From a bacterium (GTDB lineage Bacteria > Bacillota > Bacilli > Lactobacillales > Streptococcaceae): DNA of 64,000 nt. This document shows positions 8,552-14,437 of this stretch, one piece after another (within the stretch, counting starts at the first letter, position 1; each line of letters opens with the position of its first letter). The DNA lies in contig CAJNCY010000009.1 in the NCBI GenBank assembly GCA_905221375.1, positions 60,310-124,309 on the forward strand. The letters are read 5' to 3'. The notes below the pieces were generated by a model. That model searched no databases. It was given only the letters and a program-made list of their open reading frames with translations, and had not been told where the DNA came from. The position numbers were made by a program, and so were the translations under genes.

Positions 8552-9814
8552 TTATCCTGCTTTTCCGATTGCGAGTGCATAGATAAAGAAGATGGCGAAG
8601 CCAAAGAGGAAAATCAATCCTGCAATGGCAAGGTGTTTGAGCCAAGAAGGAAGATTTTTGTTTTCACGCGTTACCAAGGCATAATTCAAAAGAGCGAAGA
8701 ATGGTGTTGTCAGGAAAGAACCAATCATAGCAAAGCGGAGCATGGTTGAAACCTGACCAGCGAAGAACTTGATAATGACGATACCGATGATAGCAGTGAT
8801 GGTCATCCAGATGTTCAAAGATTTACGATTGTCTTCTTTTTGACGGATTAGCAGTCGGAGAGATTCCTGATTGACACGAGAGTAACCATCGATAACAGTG
8901 ATAACTGTTCCAAAGATACACAGGAAGGCAATAAAGGTAATCAAGTAACGGGACCATTCGCCAAGAACAGAGGCATACATGCCCACGAATTGAGAGATGT
9001 ATTTGGCTGAAGCAGCTTCAACTGCTTGCCCTGTAGGATATTGAATCAATGCTCCCAGTGCTACAAAGAACACAGCTAGGATAGCTGTTCCAATATAACC
9101 AACGTTAAAGTCGAATAGAGCGTCCTCTGTGTTAAAGTTGACGGTCTTTTTCTTTTCAGCAGACCAAAGTGAATTGATAGCTGAAATTTCAATAGGAGCT
9201 GGCATCCATCCTAAGAGGGAAACGATGAAGGGTAGAGCTGCCATTTGCCAAGGTGTTTTCTCGACAAAATCAGAACTGTATTCTGGATGCTTGACCGCCG
9301 CTATGATAACTGCAAGAACAGTTGCAATAGTCAAAGCTGACATGATCCATTTTGCCATGCCGTCTAAGAGTTTGTAGCCTCCAAAGAGTAACATAGCCCA
9401 AATGATGGCAACGAGAATGAGGGACCACTGAGTGATGCTAAGACCGATCATCGGAAAGGCGCTGGCGATGATAGCTGAGCACAGAATGGCGACACCAGCT
9501 GTGTTGACCATAGCCGAAAAGACATTTAGGATAAAGAAAATCCAGAGATAGAGTTTTCCTTTTTCGGCATAACCTTCAACCAAAGTCTTTCCAGTATCAG
9601 CTGTGTATTCAGCACCAAAACGGAAAAATGGATATTTAAAGACATTGGCTAAGATGACCAAGAGAAGTAGCGACCACCCATAAGAACCACCAGCTTGAGT
9701 GGAAGATACAATGTGAGAACCTCCAACAGCGGCAGAAGCCATTAGGATTCCAGGTCCCATTGCTTTTAGCTTGCTTGCCCAGGTTGATTGATTTAACGAA
9801 ATAGCTTGTGACAT
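8552..9814 (-). CDS. NRAMP-superfamily transporter lacking the canonical metal motifs
   Basis: A 420-aa protein with about eleven membrane helices. The start of helix 1 reads MGPGILMASAAVGGSHIV, clearly aligned with the NRAMP block GPG...DPGN, but DPGN has become VGGS. The helix-6 MPH motif has become MPA. The Asp, Asn and thus most known Mn2+/Fe2+ ligands are missing, so it is a distant NRAMP relative and its substrate may not be a transition metal. It has its own promoter at 9865-9893 and AGGAG just before the ATG. Single-gene unit convergent with nrdI. Confidence 0.8.
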   Translation of the reverse strand: MSQAISLNQSTWASKLKAMGPGILMASAAVGGSHIVSSTQAGGSYGWSLLLLVILANVFKYPFFRFGAEYTADTGKTLVEGYAEKGKLYLWIFFILNVFSAMVNTAGVAILCSAIIASAFPMIGLSITQWSLILVAIIWAMLLFGGYKLLDGMAKWIMSALTIATVLAVIIAAVKHPEYSSDFVEKTPWQMAALPFIVSLLGWMPAPIEISAINSLWSAEKKKTVNFNTEDALFDFNVGYIGTAILAVFFVALGALIQYPTGQAVEAASAKYISQFVGMYASVLGEWSRYLITFIAFLCIFGTVITVIDGYSRVNQESLRLLIRQKEDNRKSLNIWMTITAIIGIVIIKFFAGQVSTMLRFAMIGSFLTTPFFALLNYALVTRENKNLPSWLKHLAIAGLIFLFGFAIFFIYALAIGKAG

Positions 9815-9864
9815 GATAGATACTCCTTTTTGAATTTTCAGAATAATCTGGATATGTAATCTAT

Positions 9865-9893
9865 ATTATACAAAAAACTTTGGGAAAATGCAA
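9865..9893 (-). promoter_or_regulatory. Sigma-A promoter of the NRAMP-like gene
   Basis: On the minus strand TTGCAT (9888-9893) and TATAAT (9865-9870) are separated by exactly 17 bases, about 50 bases before the start codon. Confidence 0.75.
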
Positions 9894-9980
9894 GAATATT
9901 TTGAAAAAAGATAGAAAATTACAGAAAATTTACAAAGAAGACCTGAAAATAACTGCTATGGTAGTAAGGTGCAGCAGGAT

Positions 9981-10017
9981 AAAGCAAAACCGAGAAGTTT
10001 CTTTCTCGGCTTTGCTT
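9981..10017. terminator. Terminator, probably for the DUF3021-LytTR operon
   Basis: AAGCAAAACCGAGAA / TTCTCGGCTTTGCTT stem-loop with A-rich and T-rich flanks, just beyond the 3' end of the minus-strand pair. Confidence 0.7.
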
Positions 10018-10029
10018 ATTATGAGGTTC

Positions 10030-10488
10030 TTACTTTCTATGCTCCAAGAGTTGATTGATGTGGTCTACTTTTCTAGCTTCTCTTTTATAGAGAATAGCCC
10101 AAATGATGAGGTAGACAATCGCAAACTCGATAATGAGTTGGAGATAGAAGATCCAGTGGAAGGGGAACCAACCAGCCAGAGTTGCTAGTGGAACAAAGCC
10201 AGCCAGCATGAGGAAAAAATGAGTCAGAGTGGCACGGAGCATGCTCCAGTCACGGCTGAATAAGCGGTTGCCAAAGTTGAAGAGAATACCTATAGCTGCC
10301 CAGATAAGTGTGCAGTAGAGCAAGACCAGGGCACCGTGAACCTGATGTTGAATCATCGCTTGGCCGATGAGAGAGTAGGGATTTAGGGGTGCGTAGGTAC
10401 TTGGTGCATAAATGAGTGAAAAGAGGATAGAGAGGATGAGGCCGATGAGGACACCAGCAGCTGCGTCGTGAAAGATTTGTTTTTTCAT
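10030..10488 (-). CDS. DUF3021 membrane protein
   Basis: A 152-aa protein with four membrane helices, matching the DUF3021 family. Its ATG overlaps the stop of the LytTR regulator gene (ATGA), so the two are translationally coupled. In streptococci and lactic bacteria DUF3021 proteins pair with a small LytTR regulator, and in several such pairs (HdrM-HdrR and BrsM-BrsR of S. mutans) the membrane protein holds its regulator inactive. That role is inferred here from the same arrangement. Confidence 0.85.
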   Translation of the reverse strand: MKKQIFHDAAAGVLIGLILSILFSLIYAPSTYAPLNPYSLIGQAMIQHQVHGALVLLYCTLIWAAIGILFNFGNRLFSRDWSMLRATLTHFFLMLAGFVPLATLAGWFPFHWIFYLQLIIEFAIVYLIIWAILYKREARKVDHINQLLEHRK

Positions 10489-10925
10489 AGTTCTAATTTC
10501 TCCTTGATGGTTTTTAGGTAACGGCGTGAAGAGTAGGTGAAGCTTTCATTTTTTAGAAAGATTTCTACCAGACCGTTGGGCGTGAGCTTGAGGTGAGAGA
10601 TGGAGTTGATATTGATGATTTCTGATTGGGAAATTTGGATAAAATTGGTTGGTAAGAGTTCAAGAACCTGATAGAGTCGCAAATCAATAGTGTAGGTCTG
10701 ACCTGCCGTTTCTGCCAGAACCTTCCGATTCTCGATATAGAATCGCTGAATCTTGCCAATCTCAACTAGATAGACCTGATCATCGATTTTCCCTTTGATT
10801 TTTTCTCTTTGGTCCAGATTTTCTGCAAATTCGATAACTTTTTGGACTTTCTCGGTTTTTTGAGGTGCTTGGACAATCAATTTTTCCTCCTCGTAAGTTT
10901 CACTAATTTGTAGTTCTACTTTCAT
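10485..10925 (-). CDS. LytTR-domain transcriptional regulator
   Basis: A 146-aa regulator without a receiver domain. The C-terminal ~95 residues are a LytTR DNA-binding domain, with typical FIQISQSEIININSI and the end region FTYSSRRYLKTIKEKL. Start placed at 10925 (MKVELQ) because GGAGAG lies 8 bases upstream; the longer in-frame start at 10988 lacks support. It forms a two-gene unit with the DUF3021 protein, an HdrRM/BrsRM-like arrangement. In S. mutans such pairs feed into competence and bacteriocin control; targets here are unknown. Confidence 0.85.
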   Translation of the reverse strand: MKVELQISETYEEEKLIVQAPQKTEKVQKVIEFAENLDQREKIKGKIDDQVYLVEIGKIQRFYIENRKVLAETAGQTYTIDLRLYQVLELLPTNFIQISQSEIININSISHLKLTPNGLVEIFLKNESFTYSSRRYLKTIKEKLEL

Positions 10926-11055
10926 AAATTTCTCTCCTTGTCTTTCATACAAAATTGTGATCACTTCTTGTACACCTTTATTAAACACTATTTTAGGAGA
11001 CCTGACAAGAGTCTCTGCTTATGTGGACTTATTTGATGTCTATATGGCGCTTGCA

Positions 11056-11132
11056 TTTCTGTCCTATCTGAAATATGGTATAATAGCACTAATCAATTGC
11101 TAGGAAAAAAGATACAGAAAGGGGCTGAAAGA
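11056..11132 (+). repeat. Left copy of 77-bp mutL promoter repeat
   Basis: Bases 11056-11132 match 19745-19821 with a single mismatch, including an extended -10 (TGGTATAAT at 11076-11084) and the mutL ribosome-binding region GAAAGGGGCTGAAAGA. Weaker similarity extends about 60 bases further upstream in both copies. The two copies are direct repeats that bracket the accessory island. Confidence 0.9.
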
Positions 11133-11191
11133 ACTAGGGGAACAGTTGTAATTAGAAGGTGATAGGTATGAAAAGTGGCGTTGACGCTGGA
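11133..11191 (+). pseudogene. Decayed fragment of mutL 5' coding region
   Basis: After the copied mutL promoter the sequence diverges, but GTTGACGCTGG and the preceding GGTATGAAAA stretch align with mutL codons around GTAGAAAATGCCATTGACGCTGG at 19914-19935, with roughly 70 bases deleted between. The remnant has no open reading frame. The rest of the 371-base gap (to 11359) holds only the regulator promoter described next. Confidence 0.55.
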
Positions 11192-11294
11192 TAAGTTTAT
11201 AAAGAGCTTGAATGAAGAAATGAAAAGTAAATAAGTTGATGATGAATTACAAAAATAGATTTTATCTACAATTTGTATCTTTTGAATCATTGAT

Positions 11295-11323
11295 TTGAAT
11301 TTTAGATTTAATCATGTTACAAT
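11295..11323 (+). promoter_or_regulatory. Promoter of the PlcR/TprA-like regulator
   Basis: TTGAAT (11295-11300), 17-base spacer, TACAAT (11318-11323) with an extended TG one base before. It lies 37 bases ahead of the GTG start. Confidence 0.65.
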
Positions 11324-11359
11324 TAAAACTGAAATCAAATAGAAGAGGAAGATGCAAAC

Positions 11360-12226
11360 GTGGGCACACTATTAGCAACAAGATTAAAAAATAGACGAAA
11401 AGAATTAAAAATGTCTCAGCGAGAACTAGCTGAAGGTATCTGTAAACAGGGGCAAATCAGTCGATTAGAGAGCGGAGAGTTTACTCCCGGAGCAGATTTC
11501 CTGCATGCCCTTGCTAAGAAGTTAAAAGTCAGTATGGATTATTTTTTTGATGAGCAGGTTGTAGAGAAAGTTGAGGAGTTATCAGAATTTAAGAAATTAG
11601 CACAGGCATTTATTACAAATCGCAATTATGAGTCTTTGAAATATATATATGAATTGGAGAATGTAAAAGCTCACCGCTTATCTTTAGCAGATAAAATCTA
11701 CATGGAATGGATAAAATCTCTGATAGATTTTTATTTTTACGGACAGAAAGAAGATGCGATTGTACGATTAGAGGAGATATTATCACAGTTAAGTGCATCT
11801 GATTTGAACTATCTCCAAGTTTCAAACACCCTATTCAATTTTTACTATGATATTGGAGATTTAGGTCGTTTCAATAAAATTCGTGAAAAACTAGAGTATC
11901 GAGTAAATCAACTCAATTTGAGTACAATCGAAGAGTTAGAGCTATCTATTAAGTTTAACTACAACGTTTGTCGTTATCTATGGTTACAGAAAAATATTGA
12001 AGAAGCTATTACTAAAATTACAGCTACTATAAAACAATGTAAGGCTTACAGAACGAATTATCTTTTGGCTGATTTGTACTTATTGATGGGAAATGTAAGT
12101 GAAAATTTTTCTTCTAAAAGTTCGGTGAAAGAATATTTTGAGACGGCACATTTTCTATACAAACTTGAGGAGAACATGTCAATGACTCTGAAAGTTGAGC
12201 ATTACATTGCAGATATAACAGAATAA
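11360..12226 (+). CDS. PlcR/TprA-type quorum-sensing transcriptional regulator (HTH + TPR)
   Basis: A 288-aa protein of the RRNPP superfamily. Residues 1-62 form an Xre-type helix-turn-helix (MSQRELAEGICKQGQISRLESG), and the remaining ~220 residues are helical repeats consistent with the TPR pheromone-binding domain of PlcR/TprA. The GTG start is set by AGAGGAAG 8 bases upstream; an ATG at 11352 is in another frame. A Phr-like signal-peptide gene lies 151 bases downstream in the same direction, the TprA-PhrA arrangement, and a lanthipeptide cluster follows. In pneumococcal TprA-PhrA the regulator represses until bound by the imported peptide; the same logic is inferred here. Confidence 0.88.
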   Translation: MGTLLATRLKNRRKELKMSQRELAEGICKQGQISRLESGEFTPGADFLHALAKKLKVSMDYFFDEQVVEKVEELSEFKKLAQAFITNRNYESLKYIYELENVKAHRLSLADKIYMEWIKSLIDFYFYGQKEDAIVRLEEILSQLSASDLNYLQVSNTLFNFYYDIGDLGRFNKIREKLEYRVNQLNLSTIEELELSIKFNYNVCRYLWLQKNIEEAITKITATIKQCKAYRTNYLLADLYLLMGNVSENFSSKSSVKEYFETAHFLYKLEENMSMTLKVEHYIADITE

Positions 12227-12232
12227 TGAATA

Positions 12233-12257
12233 CGGTGTTCAAGTGAGCATCGTTTTT
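12233..12257 (+). terminator. Terminator of the regulator gene
   Basis: CGGTGTTC-AAGT-GAGCATCG hairpin (two wobble pairs) followed by five T, 7 bases after the stop. It separates regulator transcription from the pheromone operon. Confidence 0.7.
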
Positions 12258-12270
12258 CAAACCTAGTTCG

Positions 12271-12286
12271 GATACAAAAAAGTATC
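12271..12286. promoter_or_regulatory. Palindromic operator candidate upstream of the pheromone promoter
   Basis: GATACAAAAAAGTATC is a perfect 5-base inverted repeat with a 6-base A-run centre, 36 bases upstream of the -35 at 12322. Its size and symmetry resemble binding sites of PlcR-family regulators. Binding by the adjacent regulator is inference. Confidence 0.45.
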
Positions 12287-12321
12287 AAACAAAAAAAAAT
12301 AAAAAAACATTATAAAAACAC

Positions 12322-12350
12322 TTGACGAGCTAATTTTGAAGTGATAAAAT
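12322..12350 (+). promoter_or_regulatory. Strong promoter of the pheromone-lanthipeptide operon
   Basis: TTGACG (12322-12327), 17-base spacer, TAAAAT (12345-12350) preceded by TGA as an extended -10. It is the only good promoter before the pheromone and precursor genes, 26 bases ahead of the first ATG. Confidence 0.75.
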
Positions 12351-12376
12351 AAATGCAAGAAAAAAAGGAGAGGTAT

Positions 12377-12511
12377 ATGAGAAGTTTGTTTAAGAAAATA
12401 GTTGCTGTATTAGTTATTGGCTTAATTCTGTTAGGAATTGCGAGAACACCTCAAGTTCATAAGATGGCTAGAGGGATTGATCCTGGTCCTGCGAATGGAA
12501 AAGCTCTCTAA
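12377..12511 (+). CDS. Phr-like exported signalling-peptide precursor
   Basis: A 44-aa peptide: MRSLFKK, then a hydrophobic core IVAVLVIGLILLGIA (residues 8-22), then a polar tail ending DPGPANGKAL. Positive N-terminus, hydrophobic stretch and short C-terminal tail are the layout of Phr/PhrA precursors, which leave by the Sec route, are trimmed outside and return through an oligopeptide permease to bind the TPR regulator. AAGGAG sits 7 bases before the ATG. It lies directly between the TprA-like regulator and the lanthipeptide precursor and is first in the operon. The mature pheromone is probably within the last ten residues; its exact ends are unknown. Confidence 0.8.
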   Translation: MRSLFKKIVAVLVIGLILLGIARTPQVHKMARGIDPGPANGKAL

Positions 12512-12549
12512 CTGTTCAGACTAATCTATAACGACATTATGAGGTTTGA

Positions 12550-12580
12550 TAAGATTTCTCCTCACCGGATAAAAATCTTA
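12550..12580 (+). other. Intergenic hairpin between pheromone and precursor genes
   Basis: TAAGATTT / AAATCTTA with a 15-base loop and no T-run. It could be an RNA processing or stabilising element that adjusts the amounts of the two peptides. An alternative GAGG/CCTC pairing (12541-12563) overlaps it. Confidence 0.35.
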
Positions 12581-12608
12581 AATCTATTTATGGAAGGATA
12601 AACATGCT

Positions 12609-12722
12609 ATGGAAAATACAGAGCTTACTTTAAAACAAGAAGATATTTCTATTGATGTTGACGACATTGATGTAGCTGCTATCTTGATGGGAAGAAATCA
12701 GCCAAGTCAGCGTGCATGTTAA
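12609..12722 (+). CDS. Putative class I lanthipeptide precursor (37 aa)
   Basis: A 37-residue peptide with an acidic leader (ELTLKQEDISIDVDDIDV) and a basic C-terminal end GRNQPSQRAC. Only one Cys (37) and one downstream Ser (33) exist in the likely core, so LanB/LanC could close a single Ser33-Cys37 lanthionine ring of five residues. SIDVD may stand in for the F(N/D)LD recognition box of class I leaders. Arg29 and Arg35 are possible substrates of the cluster's arginase. GGAAGG lies 10 bases upstream of the ATG. It is followed by a strong terminator and then the modification and export genes, as usual for a lantibiotic structural gene. It is far shorter than typical precursors (about 50-60 aa); core boundaries are inferred. 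Confidence 0.75.
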   Translation: MENTELTLKQEDISIDVDDIDVAAILMGRNQPSQRAC

Positions 12723-12738
12723 AGTGCATTTTGTTGAG

Positions 12739-12772
12739 TCAGGGGTGATAATTATTATCGCTCCTGATTTTT
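12739..12772 (+). terminator. Attenuating terminator between precursor and modification genes
   Basis: Thirteen-base stem TCAGGGGTGATAA / TTATCGCTCCTGA (two wobble pairs), TTA loop and five T. No promoter is visible between it and the exporter gene, so the downstream genes probably depend on read-through, giving more precursor than enzyme. Confidence 0.85.
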
Positions 12773-12808
12773 ATTAGGTTAATTAAAGAAGTTATAAAAG
12801 AATCTCGA

Positions 12809-14395
12809 ATGAAAAAATATTTTTATCAAAATCCCTTTTTAGTAGGTCAATTCTTAATAGTAAATATTATTGGAGCAATTTCTGTACTGAGCTTGGCTTT
12901 TGTGCTAGAAGGCATTATTGATTCTATTTCAAATGTTAATTCAAAAACATTCATCTTATATGTAGTGTTGTTGCTAGTCTACATAGTTTTTGATTCTGCA
13001 ATGGAGTACTGTGTTGAGGTTTCAAATCAGAAATTAATTCAAAAAATTTTACATGATATACGAAGTGATTTGACTGATAGTAACGGAAGAAAACCATTGA
13101 TTGATGTTTATCGTAATAATCCTGAAATGCACATTTCAACCTATACTAATGAATTAGAAGTCTTAGAAAAACAATATTTAGAGCAAATTATTAGTATAAC
13201 TAATGATATTTTAGTTTTTATTTTTGCCTCAGTCATATCTTTGTTTATACAACCGTCATATACTATCATAATGGTCGTTTTGAGTTTACTTCCTCTTTTT
13301 TATCCTTTGTTAACTCAAAATTCTTTACAAAATGCAAGAGATGTAAGTGTAAAATCAAAAGAAAATTATTTTAATGTGGTATCAGATTTTTACTCTGGTT
13401 TAAAGACAGTCAAACTATTTAATGCAGTGCACTCTTTCATTGATATAGTGAATTCAAAAAGTAAGCAGTTAGGACAAGCTAATGTAGCTTATTACAAAAA
13501 GGCAAATTCAATAGAGGCAATATCTTATGCAATAACAATGCTTGTAAATCAGGGAGCTTGGGTAGTAGGAGGATTTTTTGTACTCAAGGGAAGACTTTCT
13601 CTAGGAGAATTTATCGGACTTCGTCAATTAGTGATGTATATTACATACCCAATTACTAACATGAAGCATAGCTATACTGATATATTGTCTTCAAAAAAAT
13701 TGGTTAACGACCTAGTTGGAACTATACATCAAGTACCAGAGGATTCCACCAAGACAGAAAATGTAAAAATTAATACAATTGAACTTGTTGATTTCGGAAT
13801 ATTAGGTGAGAAACAAAATATATTACAAAATATAAATTTAACATTTAAGGTGGGTAAAAAGTATCTTATTGTTGGAAAAAGTGGTAGTGGGAAAAGTACA
13901 CTTTTGAATGCATTAATAGGTTTGATACCAGATGGTTTTAATACTAATGGTAATATTTTAGTTAATGGACAGGATTTAACTAGCATTAAGTTAGATTACT
14001 CATCAGTTGCTTACGTGGAGCAGAAAACATTTATTTTTGATAAACCAGCTATTGATAATTTGACAATGTATAAAGACTATGATAAAAGTCTAATTCATCA
14101 AGTGTTACAAAAGGTAAGCTTAGAAAATATTAATTTAGAGGATCCCATCAAAAATAAGTTATCTGGAGGACAAGAGAGGAGACTAGATTTTGCTAGATCT
14201 CTGCTTGCGAATAAGGAAATTTTACTTTTGGATGAGGTTACATCGTCTCTGGATAAAGAAAATAGATTGCGTATTGAAAAATTAGTGGACTCATTGCAGG
14301 AAAAAATGATTATTTGTATTGCTCACGAGCCATCAGATACTTTTATCTCAATGTTTGATGAAGTGATAACTCTTGAAGAAGGAATGCTTACTTAA
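12809..14395 (+). CDS. ABC exporter (membrane + ATPase fused), lanthipeptide transporter
   Basis: A 528-aa half-transporter: about six membrane helices in residues 12-290, then an ATPase with Walker A GKSGSGKST (356-364), signature LSGGQ (451-455), Walker B ILLLDE (481-486) and H-loop His506. No N-terminal C39 peptidase domain is present, so it would export the modified peptide with the leader attached (LanT of class I) or after other cleavage. The ribosome-binding site is weak (AAAGAA), in keeping with lower expression than the precursor. First gene after the attenuator and followed 42 bases later by lanB. AT-rich, unlike the flanking core genes. Confidence 0.88.
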   Translation: MKKYFYQNPFLVGQFLIVNIIGAISVLSLAFVLEGIIDSISNVNSKTFILYVVLLLVYIVFDSAMEYCVEVSNQKLIQKILHDIRSDLTDSNGRKPLIDVYRNNPEMHISTYTNELEVLEKQYLEQIISITNDILVFIFASVISLFIQPSYTIIMVVLSLLPLFYPLLTQNSLQNARDVSVKSKENYFNVVSDFYSGLKTVKLFNAVHSFIDIVNSKSKQLGQANVAYYKKANSIEAISYAITMLVNQGAWVVGGFFVLKGRLSLGEFIGLRQLVMYITYPITNMKHSYTDILSSKKLVNDLVGTIHQVPEDSTKTENVKINTIELVDFGILGEKQNILQNINLTFKVGKKYLIVGKSGSGKSTLLNALIGLIPDGFNTNGNILVNGQDLTSIKLDYSSVAYVEQKTFIFDKPAIDNLTMYKDYDKSLIHQVLQKVSLENINLEDPIKNKLSGGQERRLDFARSLLANKEILLLDEVTSSLDKENRLRIEKLVDSLQEKMIICIAHEPSDTFISMFDEVITLEEGMLT

Positions 14396-14437
14396 TGGTA
14401 AGATATCATAATCACACTAAATTGCTAGGAAAAATTT

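Noticed and set aside
9880-10188. 102-codon plus-strand ORF beginning in the NRAMP promoter
   Set aside because: It overlaps a terminator and the antisense of the DUF3021 gene and has no family resemblance or good ribosome-binding site.
12604-12633. Alternative ATG at 12604 for the lanthipeptide precursor
   Set aside because: It opens a nine-codon frame only (MLWKIQSLL); the ATG at 12609 gives a precursor-like peptide with proper spacing.
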